The position numbers were made by a program, and so were the translations under genes. From positions 5,504,006-5,568,005 of the forward strand of contig CM057153.1 of assembly GCA_029962745.1 (NCBI GenBank): DNA of 64,000 bases, given 5' to 3'. The notes under the pieces were generated by a model. The model was not told where the DNA came from. It worked only from the letters and a program-made list of their open reading frames with translations, and ran no database searches. Below, one piece after another: positions 47,635 to 59,600 of this stretch (positions within the stretch are counted from its first letter, which is position 1; each line of letters begins with the position of its first letter). Source of the stretch: Echinometra lucunter. Its lineage: Eukaryota > Echinodermata > Echinoidea > Camarodonta > Echinometridae.

Positions 47635-50600
47635 ATGAAGAAGAAGGCAGTATTATTTGACTTGGGAGGAGTGCTGTTTGAGCCGCCGCAGGACAGCCTT
47701 CGACGGTACGGAGAGAAGCTTGGTTTACCCGGGTGAGTATCGGCATAGATCTCGCTGAGCGATACGCAAAGTAGACTTTGGCATGCTCGTTTACCAGAAC
47801 TTAGCCATGACTTGCCTATTAAGTGTGTGAAAGTTCACCTAGTGCCATGATGATTATTGTAGTGTGTTTGTTATTTTGCAAGTGTTTACCTTCACTGTTA
47901 TCATGGCGTAGTATGATTAGGTCTATGCCACTTGAACAAAAGTTGAAGTCGAGGTTTTGAAAAGGGGCCTGGGCCTAGCCCTACGGTTGTACAAAACTCA
48001 CTTTGGTGACAATGATGATAGTTAATGAATCTTAATTGTAATGGATTCAACCTTACTATTTTGCTCCCAGTACAACAGGCAGAAGCGTTTCATATGTCAT
48101 ATTATTTTCGCTCCTATCTTGAGACTTGAGTCTTGGATTAGTTCACCCGTAGGTAGATCAAAACTGCGTTTGAATAGCGAAACTATAAATTGCCGATGCG
48201 AACGCGAAATACATTGACTTAGATCTTCTATGAAAGAGAAGAAAAGTTTTGATTTGACTTACCAGCAATGTTCCTGAGGCTCTCAATTTTCCTCTTTCTA
48301 CTTCATATCTGATGAATGAACTGAAAATGGGGAATTTTAAGAAGAACACTGACGCTTATCAGACTCGTGGGTCGACAGCATGTCGACAACAATGACATAC
48401 ATGTACACTGAATTGTTTTGAGATTTTCATACATTTCTCAACTATGGACTCTACTCACAATATTTGTTGGTTTGTTTTGTTTGTCTTGTCTTTAGATCTA
48501 ACATATTTGAGATGTTTTTGTTTTTTATCTGAAAAAATAGGCACCTTATCAAAAGTCAGAGCCAATTTGGAACACAGCTTTTAGCATCTTTTCCCCTCCG
48601 ATCCTCCTTTTTCTCCGTCGACAAAACAATGGGGGATTGGGAAAGCCAATGTAATGGTCGGGGACCTCACCTTCTTCCCTTGATTTATGTTATTGTAAGA
48701 TATTATGTTACCATGTATAAACTGTACACTATTGGAAAAAATAAATGTTTCTTTGAATTGAATTGAATGAAAGACATGGAATGAGACTTTTGATAAGCAG
48801 CCTAAATCATTTCCATCTACAGAAAATTATCACCAAGGGCCATATGAAAGATTTGTTATTCCTTTGTATGTATTTCATATGCTGTTTCATTATATAGGCA
48901 GTAATATTTTTAATCTATATTTGAAATATATGTTTTATCAACCCTTTTAAGTTTCTTATGTTTCCTTTTCTATTTCCAGATCTTTTCTAGAGAAAGCTAT
49001 GATCAAGGGAAGACCTGATAATGCTTTCTGTAAGATGGAGCGAGGGGAACTCACAGCAACACAGGTAATAGATTTGAATGTGCTTCAAATATTGTAAGAA
49101 AAATCAAATTAGATGAACAATAATGGTAGCTTCCTAAATAATTTATTACATATTATCCACTGTAGAAAATACTGGAGCAGCATCAAGTACTCACCAACCA
49201 TTAAACTGTGCCTCTTGTTCTTGAATCTGCTACAATAATGTCAATCCTTTTTGTGGATTGAATATTCAGAATTGTGTTTAATGTGAGAGAAAATTCAGCA
49301 CATAGCCTGTGGCATCTGAAAAATCAGGACTTTGTAGAATGCTGTTTGTACCAAGTGTTCATCTGAATATGAATACAAATTGATGAATTGTGTGGCAAGG
49401 CAGCACATTTTATGTATATTTGCATAATTACTCAGAAGATACGTGTATGTATATCGGGTAACATCCTATTTTGTTATAACAGTGCCAATGCATTTATATT
49501 TATCATTATTTTTTTCCTCATGTTATCTTTCAAAACCAGTTTGCTGATGAGTTTGCCAAAGACTGTCAGGCACTTTCCAAGGAAGAAGGCCAAGAACTCC
49601 CTGATGATTTCAATGGAAAGGTTTTGTTTGATAGCTTCATGAATCTGAAGGTGGTCCCTGATATGCTCAATGCTGTGGCTGTTCTCAAACAAAATGGTAA
49701 CATGTTATGAAATACAGTAGTCATTCCTGTAACAGTTCATGGAAACCACAAGGATTGAAAATGAGTTCCAGGGGCTGCAGGGGGGGGGGGGAGGGGCTGA
49801 TGACACCCAAAAAGGCAGGGTCTGGGGTGGAGCCTTCTGAAGAAGCCCATGCGTTTTTATAGTTTTGTAACGCTTATGAGCAGTTTTGATATTTTTTTTA
49901 CATTTTATAGGGTTTTAAAATTCTATTTATTTTTTTTTTTACTTTTTAATTTTTAGCTGAAAATTTTTGGCTGCACCCTCCCCCCACAGCCCCTGAGTTC
50001 TATAAGATATTTTCCTGTGATACTCCTTATGTCTACGGTTTAGACAACCTTTTCATATGTTTACTGGCAAACTGAACCAGAGATATCAAAATTGTCGGGA
50101 CTGTAACTGTGATGCAATTAAAGAAAATCCTTTTCCTAGGTCATCATTGCAGTCTAAATTCTGACTTGTTGCAATATTTTTATTTACGTCAAAAGATTTG
50201 AACACACAAGTGATGAATATTACAGTGAATAATTGTTCATGCCTTCTGTTCATACATCATTCACGATTTTAGAAGAGCAGAAGCAATAGCAAAATCTTTA
50301 ATTTAGAAATTTTGAATGGAAATTAAAGATGCTTTGTCTTTAATTTATTTTTGTTTACAGTGAATTGCCTCTTCACTTTTGACAATAAGAGATGTAGATA
50401 AGACAAACAAAATTGTTATCTCTGTATATTTTTCTTTTTTATGTAAGGTGTAAAGACAGCAGCAGTGACCAACAACTACATTGATGACCGAAAGCAGAAT
50501 TCAGTAGGTGCCGGTGCGATGGCAGTACTTAGCTCCTTTTATTTTGACCACTTTGTGGAATCTTGTCGCCTTGGGAAGCGTAAACCCGATCCCAGTATCT

Positions 50601-53600
50601 TCACTGAGGCCCTTAAGAAATTGGGAGTTAAGGCAGAAGAGGTTTGTAAATAAGGAATTACATTGTGAAGCAACATTACCAATGCCAACAAGAAATGCCA
50701 GCACAGAATTTTAGGGAAGTGGGAATATTGATTTCCTGTGTTCCAACATATAATTGAATTGCAGTATAACACATTATTGTGTCAAGAATTTTTTTTTTTC
50801 AGTGTGCCACTGTAGCTAAGGCATTCCCAACTTCCCATATTTCAATGAATTTGCTACCTAAGTGTTTCACCTGAAGTCATAAACTGTTGTTGATCATTAA
50901 CTTAGTGATCAGAAAAGTGAACTGTAAGCACAGATATTCCTTGTTCTAACAAAACTATCACTGTTAAATGTTTTTTATTTAATTTTGATCTTCAAATATT
51001 TCATAAGAGTTTTCATTATAGCACATCATTCAACTTGTGAGTCATGCAGATCTTTGATTTGCAAATATATAATGACCTATGTAGAATATCAGCTACATGT
51101 ATTATCAGAAGTGCTATTACCAAATGTTTCTCTACCATACAGGCAGTCTTCCTAGATGACCTTGGACCTAACGTGAAGGCCGCCAGAGAAATGGGATTCT
51201 CAACCATCCTTGTAAAAGATACGTCTGCTGCCCTCAAGGAGCTGCAAGAAGTCACTGGCATTGATGTAAGTTAAACAACTCTAGATAATATTCTTTGTAG
51301 AGCTCTGAGCCTCTGAGTACATCTTTGTAAAACCATACTGACAGAATGAATGGGCTTAAACAAGACTCTATGATAAATTGATTACTCGTGTTGTATTGTA
51401 TTTTCCATATATATTTTAGGTCATTATAGACAGTTGAAATATTTGTGCCCCTCACAAGTACTCTTTTCATCACTTCGCACTTTCAAGAACATTTATATGA
51501 TGACATTCACTTCAAAGTAGCATTTATTTCATTCATGCCATATTTTTTTCCATGTTTTAAGATATATTCACTTCTATACAGTGTATTAAAAAAATAGAAT
51601 TATTCAAATCATGGTGATATACTACATATAATAAGGCTGAAGACTCCAAGAAGCAAGGAGCTTGTTTTGTATATGCCTGAAATATATACATTATGAATTT
51701 AAGTCATAATCCTGAATTCAATTTCTGATGATATATTTAGGTTAGCCAAGAAGCCAAACCTCTGTCTGTTCATCATGAAAGAGTTCCTCATTCCTATGCT
51801 ACTACTAGGGTAAGTTGACCTGGTCAGTCATGATTACCTAGTAAAAACCCATTTTAAGTTTAATACCTTATTGTATTTTTCATAGAAACTTTGATTGTAT
51901 TAGGTAAGGCCAAGCAAAATGATTTGTGATTTCTAAATCATGTGGATTTTTGTCTTCAAAGCCCTTATGAAGGAGGTTATGTTTTTAGAAGGGCACTGTT
52001 CTACACAGATGGTCATGGCAGTTAGTCTATTTGTAAATAACAGTGCAGCGCCAGGAGTGTCAATGCCATAGACATATAATAAATTCACTAGACGAAAAGC
52101 AACATGCACGGATATCATTACGCGAATGGCATTAGGCCCCGCCTCTTTCGGATCATTTGAAGGGGCCGATTAGCACCCGTTATCGCCATGATATCGATAA
52201 CACTGTTGCATTATTCATACGTTTTACGCGTATCAATTTTATTGTGACACTTTGATTTAATGTGCATTTGTTGTGCATTTGTTGCGCATTTATTGTGCAT
52301 TTATTGCGCATGTTTTTAGCTGATGAGCATGATGTTTTAAAACATGCACAAATGCATGCCACTCCTCGGAATCATCTTACAAAATGAATTATTCATTTTT
52401 GATCATGAATATTGATGGTGCTTAGGTCGGCCTTCTAATGGTTCTGGAAAAAATGGCGGATCTTTAGGGGCCTGGTCAATGCTGACAGGCCTGAGTGCTA
52501 GACAAGAATCCACTATTATTATTATTGCATATAGTTCCAAACGGAATGTCTTTTGTCCAGGGCCCCGTTTCATAAAACTTACCATTAATGGTAACTTTGC
52601 CATCAGTGATAACTTCCTTGGAATCCTTGAATTGGCTGTTGAGCAATATGTTACCATGGTAGTTAACATTAATGGCAGAGTTACCAGTAAGTAAGTAAGT
52701 TTTATGAAACGGGGCCCTGAACTTGTTAAAATCTCGTAAAGAGTTATACAGCTTGGTCTTATGACATTTTTTTTTCAAAAGTATGGGTCTTGGTATGCTC
52801 CCACCCCCATTCCACCATGCCCCCCCCCCCCCCCCCTCCTGAATTTTGAACTTTTGAACTTTAGTTTTACTTGTGTTTACCATGTGTTATTTTTCCATCA
52901 GAGCGGAGTGCGGTTTCACTATGTAGACATTGGTAGTGGTCCTCCAGTCATCTTCTGTCATGGTTTCCCTGAATCATGGTATGAATGGAAATCTCAGGTA
53001 AGTCTTGTTTTGTGACTCAAGTTACTAATCATCTTGGGGTGTGTTTAGTGAGTGAACTCGATTTCTAGAAATTAGAAATGGGCACTTGAGTCGCGAACAC
53101 AAATTGCCCACACGATGGGTGGTCTCTCTGGATGTCGTGTTTATCGTCGCGATCTGAGTTCCCAAAACCATCAAACCCATGCCCAGCTGCAAGTGACCCG
53201 GCAGTGATGGTCAAATCTGGCAGGCTTATTACTTTTTATCTCATCCAGAAACAGGAGTCCGAAGTTCCCAAACAAAACGCGACCGAAGTCGCGTTGTGTT
53301 TATTGGCACGACTTGAGTCGCTGATCTCGTTCAACGGGTGATCAAATCCCCCTTTTTTGCGGAAGTCAAGTCCGGTACGCTAATTCGGTAATCAAGTCGC
53401 CGTCGTGTTTATCAAGGGTAAATGGGTAAGCTATTTCGGAACTTGGGTCGCTTATTAGCCCTCTGTTACCCTCAATAAACACGCTCTTTGATAATTGTAG
53501 TTTATAGATTCAAACTAGAATTTTTATACTTGGGTCAGACTGTGGGAATAGGTTTGATACTGTATTTATTTTGCATTTATTTGTTGTAAAGGCAGGAAAG

Positions 53601-56600
53601 AAAATTTAGAAATTATAACACACAAACACACACAAAATGTAATGGGGTATGTATCATGTTTGAAAATGCTATTTGAAGTCAACAGTGTATAGGCTGGTAC
53701 ATGAGACAAAGTTGATTTATTCATTGATTGCCATCAATGTAGATGTAGGTAATGGTAAGTCTGTAAGATGTCATACACTGATTTTGAATTATGTTGTTTC
53801 ATGTTTGATCAGCTTTTGTGACTGTTTGATAGCTTGTTATATGATATTAGTATAATGTTCCTACCAAAATCTAGCATTATTGTTGCAGTGCTATGGTATT
53901 TATGCTCTGAATTTGATGTCAAACTCTCTTTGAATATATACTGTTCATAAAATTTCATGAATTTCCCTTCCATTGCCTACCCTGTTCATCAATGTAGATT
54001 CCAGCTGTAGCAGCTGCTGGCTTTAGAGTGATTGCGATGGACATGAAAGGCTACGGAGAGAGCAGTAATCCGCCAGGTATGTAAAATACAGCTACTTGTA
54101 GCAGTCTGCCATAATGGTGATTTATAATTTGGTTACTTATGTAGTGAAATTCCGTTTATAGTGTACCAATAACCTGAAAAAGGCAATTTGTGACAGCTAG
54201 TATGTGTAAAATCCACCCCTCCTCCCCTCCCCCCCCCCCCCGAAAAATGAAACAAACAGAAAACCTTACCTAGCATTTAAACAGGCTAACATTTTAGTAG
54301 TCTGAAGAAAATATAGGAAATATTGGATAACATAAAACCACGCAATTAGTGTGTTTACTGTTATCTTTAGACACCCTAATTCGTGCTTGCACGTGCGTCA
54401 GCTAGTCTACCTCACCAGTCGCTTTTATGTTGAGAGCATATTTGAACTTCCAATATCTCTTGGAAGTAATATTCAAAGCTCATATCTTAAAGGTAGGAGA
54501 TCCCATTTGTAGCTCTAAAATATTAAGATGTGTGAATATTTGTTCAATTATAAGAGAATGATTATTAAAAACTTTTGTGAAAGAAAAATGGATTGTACAT
54601 GGCTAATTAACTGAATAATTAACATTTTTGATAACTCTGTACTTATTTCGGACCAAAAATTTTAGCGAATTTTGTTTCGAGATAGCGCACAACGAAATGA
54701 TTCACGTTACATACGGTACAGCGCTGCTATTATGCGGTACGTGTGGTAGCCACGAGCTGCGCGCGGGTGAGCTAGCTAGCTAGCTGGCTTCGCTTCTGCC
54801 GGTGAGCTGATCCGACTTGCTTATTCAAGGATGGTAGCCAGATTTTCATTTTTGTATGACCGTAAGATTAAATAAACAGTATCAGAAGGGCATATCCTAA
54901 ACTCCTGCCAAGTTGTGTGGATTCTCGAAGATTTTGCAAAAGGGATTCCCTACCTTTAAAAAGAGTGTAGTGACATTGAATCCCTAGCATACAGAGCAAA
55001 ATGTCTTTTGGTGATTGGAACACTTTAACCCATTGCCAATGGGAAGCAGGTGGTCCCTGTATGAAATCTATGGGAGTTTGAGAATTCAGTTATCAGCAGG
55101 TTAAGAGCTTGCGAAATAAGTTCATCAGGATGGTTGATATGAGGTTAAGAGCTTCTTGTGAACAAGGCGGGCGTGTTACTTGAATGTGGATTCCTTGCTT
55201 CTATGTTGCGATCAATTAATGAGATGGCAACTAACAGAAGTTTCCACTGGTTTCACGTTTGAACTGTCTGACACATATGCACACTTTTCAACTCTTGTTA
55301 TAGTTGAATATCCTGGTGCACTGACTTTGTAAATGAGTGTGCACAATACTCCTCTCATTTTCTTTTTGTTTATTTTTCCAGAAATTGAAGAATACACGAT
55401 GGAAAGGATGTGTAAGGTATTAAGAATATTCCTTTATTATTAAAGTATTCAAAATTGAATTGAAATTGGGCCAGGATTTTTATTAAGGTTAGGATAGGAA
55501 TTAGTTCCATTGAGGAAAAGTAAAGTGGTTGTGTGTGATTCATTGTGATTAATGACATGTGTAAGGATCATACTAGAAAATGTGAGCTTGTGTGAAAGTC
55601 TGGTCCCTTTTTATTTATTGATTTGTATAAAGTTGAACACATTTCCTTGATGGATGATTCCTGATGATCATTTTAAAATTCATTTCATGATGTAAGATCA
55701 AGAAAGGGTATGATTTAGCAGGTGTTATAATGGTTTCATGAGATAAATCATTGATATTTAAGGATTTCTAAAGCATGCTTAACACATTCCTTCTCCGTAT
55801 TCTCTTTTCCAGGATATGGCAGAGTTTATGGATACCTTGGTAAGTTTAAATGTTTGGTATTCAATTAAATTATCCGTTTGATATTCATAAGTTCATAAAA
55901 CCATATTTTACCTTAATACTGTAACTGTAACAATTTATTGAGTCGACCCAGGATACTCAAATTCGATCAAATTATCCCTCTAATAGTTACAAGTTCATTA
56001 AACCATATTTCGTCATGATAAAGTAATTGTAATGATTTATTGATTCAGCCAGGGATACTTAAAATTACTCTTTTTTTTTAGTCATTTCTTTGAACTTTGA
56101 TTCCATTTCTATCTTGATATGTGATGCATTTTCAAAAGTTGTAGAGCTTCATGAGTTACTCTTTACCAATGAAACTAATGACTTTTTTAGCAGCCCTTTA
56201 TTCAATATTAAGGCTTTATAAACAATCAAGTTAATTCAATTTTACCATAGATATGTATGAATCAAAGAGTAAATTAATTTTTTCCTCTGTCCTTCGCGTT
56301 TGTAGTGTATCCCTCAAGCCACTTTCATTGGTCATGACTGGGGTGGTGCGTTTGTCTGGAACTATGCTACTCACTATGCTGACAGGGTCAGGTAAAGCTT
56401 TACCAAACTTTTAAAGTTTGTCATTGTGTCAATGATGTATCAAGGCAATGTGCTTCAGAGTAATTCAGTTCTTAAGAAATCTTTATATTTTGTGTACAGT
56501 TAACTGCAAAGCTTTAATTTTTATTTTGCAAATTTGATAACTTTGAATACTTTGCAGTGTTGTTCCAAATAAGTGTCTTGATCTGCTTAAGGCCTATTGC

Positions 56601-59600
56601 AAACGTGTTTCTGTATAGTGAACGAATGAAGTATCTGATGTGAAATAGGAATATATTTTCAGTTTGTGTCTGTACTCCTTTCTTTCCCATAATGTTGAAT
56701 GTAAAATGCCTTACTTTAATGACAATTTACATCTCTTTTCTTTTAGTGCTGTGGGTGGTATTTGTACACCATTCTTCCCACCGAACAACATCATGAATCC
56801 TATGGAGAAGATGAAGAAGGACCCTGGGCTGTACGACTACCAGCTGTATTTCAATCAAGTGGTAATCCTCTCTTGTAATTTGCCATGTATCCTTACCCCT
56901 CTCCCTCTCCCTCCTCCCCCTGAAAGCACCCTGAATTTTTCAGATGCCTCACTTCATGTGACTACTGAATTCTCTAATTCCTGTAGGCTTAATACATGGA
57001 TCACAGAGTTCCTATTATAGATCGATCCGAGAAGCGATTTGTGGGCATGCCATTACTGCGGTATCCCCAAGTTAGTGCATATCATAGCTTGTATGTAACT
57101 CTATGTTTGGGAAGGGATTTCTCTACTCCGCATGCTACCAAAGATCGTAAAGCGCATGCTTCATGATACAGCTGCAAGACACCACAGAAATGCACTGCAC
57201 TAAATCTATGGGGACACCGCAGTTTCGGAGGATCATCTGCTCCCTCAACGATAAGCCAGATTTGTCTGTAGGCAATGGTTTAACTGATGTATTTTAGATG
57301 TCATTGTCCAGTAGATAAATCACCAGATGCATCACTAATATCCTTTTGTAAGACATTAATCAACATTTGCCACTCTCTACCCAGGTGAAGTTATGACTAC
57401 CTTCTACCTGGTAGGTAATGCTACTTGAATGCTTTATTACCTTATCATCGCAGCTAGGTTAAAGCTGAGGTCATGAAAAATTAATGTTTAATTATTGATA
57501 TCAGCCTCTAAAGTCAGCTCAATTTATCAGTTTTATCATAATTGTTTTTATCATTTTTTCATTGTAGTGGTCTTTATGTTAATCAGTTTTATTGAATTGT
57601 TTCATTTATTAACAGGGAGTAGCTGAAGCAGAGATTGGAGCTAACATAGAGAAATTTGTGAAGGCTTTTATAAGGCCCCCTCATGAGGTAGGTACAAGTA
57701 ATACTGATATATACTCTGCACATTTTCTAATTATGAATGATTGCTATTGATATTGATTTAGCATTTTGCCTTGAAATTATCTTGAAATATCCCCCTATTC
57801 TGTAAGAAAGGCATAAGCTGAAAATATCATGTCTCATTTTTGCCCTTTCAATTAGCCTGATGGAAAAAATGTTCTTATTGTGCTGTTTCTCTTTATATTG
57901 TCTGAACAGTTTAAAGAAATAGGATTCTCTGTAGCTGGAGTAAGAGCAAAAGGTAGGTCACTGTTTTCGTACAATATATGGTTTGATTTTTGGAATGTAG
58001 ACTGGAATGAACAGGGTGTCAAAGAATGCATTGTTTGAAAGATTTTGGTGCTCACTTTCACTGTATTCATGTTCTGCTCCCCATTACAATATTTTGTAAA
58101 TCCCAAACTGCACCTCTGCAAGATCTTTATGCTCATCCATTTCCGGTTCCCTTGTGATTCCTAACGTTGCAAAACTGGGGGGGGGGGGATATTCTTTGCT
58201 CATGCATGTCCTAATTCTTTTGAAATGGAATGGCCTCCATGAAGACATCAAAAAGTGTATAACATGTGATTCCTTAAAAAGAATGTAAAACATTTCTGCT
58301 TAATTCCTAATTATTTCTACATGCATCTTGAGCACTCCACGCAGTGGATTTGGTGCAATATATATTAGTTTTTATATTTATTATTATTTAAAAAAGAAAA
58401 ATGAAGTTGTTGTCATTGTGCTGATACAGTCCTATCCTTCTCACTCTAGGTGGTATCTTAGTTGGTATTGCTGATGACATCAAACTAAGCTCTCTTCTGA
58501 CAGAAGATGATCTCAAGTACTACGTCAAACAATTCAAAACTTCTGGATTGAGGTGGGCAGATTGAATATTATGTTGTATAGTTTATAATAGTGTTGTAAA
58601 CAACTCAAAATTTGTGGATTGAAGTGGGCACAATGAATATTATGTTGTATAGTTTATAATATAGTTGTAATTGTTTAGGTGAAATCTTATGCATGAATTT
58701 CTGTATGAAATTTACATACCGGTACTTTTTTTCTTACTTTAAGAGGAGAAAGTTACCCTCTCTAAGGAAAAAAAAATGAAAGAAAGTGAAACAATATCTG
58801 AGACTCCATGCCGAATTTGTGAGTTCAGTGTAATTGCAAATGTTTTTGTTATGAAATGATATTGCAACTATAAGTAAAAGCATGACACACAAAATCTGAA
58901 AAGGAAAAAGTAACTTCTACATGGATAGTTGAGCTGCCCCCCCCCCCCTTCATCCATTTCAACCCTCACTGAAGTCTACTTAATTCCCATGCATGCTTTA
59001 AAACAAAATAAATATAACTGTATTTTTTATCATAGATCATTTTTGTCTCGCCCACCTGAGGTGAAGGTGAGACTAAGGGATCCAAATGGCGTCCGTCCGT
59101 CGTCCGTCGTCCGTCGTATGTCGTCCGTCCGTCACAAATGTTAAAGTTTACCTGCAAGACTCTCTTATGATGCATAACTTGGCAACTGCTGGTCCAATTG
59201 CAACCAAACTTGGGTGGTAGATGCACTAAGGGTACCATCATCTATATATATTGAAAAACGAGTACCGGTATATTATCATTTAGCAACACTTCGTGCTGCA
59301 TGTTAGAGTTTACCTGCAAGACTCTCTTATGATGCATAACTTGGCAACTGCTGGTCCAATTGCAACCAAACTTGGGTGGTAGATGCACTAAGGGTACCAT
59401 CATCTATATATATTGAAAAACGAGTACCGGTATATTATCATTTAGCAACACTTCGTGCTGCATGTTAGAGTTTACCTGCAAGACTCTATTATGAAAAATA
59501 ACTTTGCAACTGTTGCTCCCTTTTCAACTAAACTTGGGTCATAGATGCACTTGGGGGACCTTCATGTTATAGTGGCATCGGAGGTCACATGGTAAGGTCA

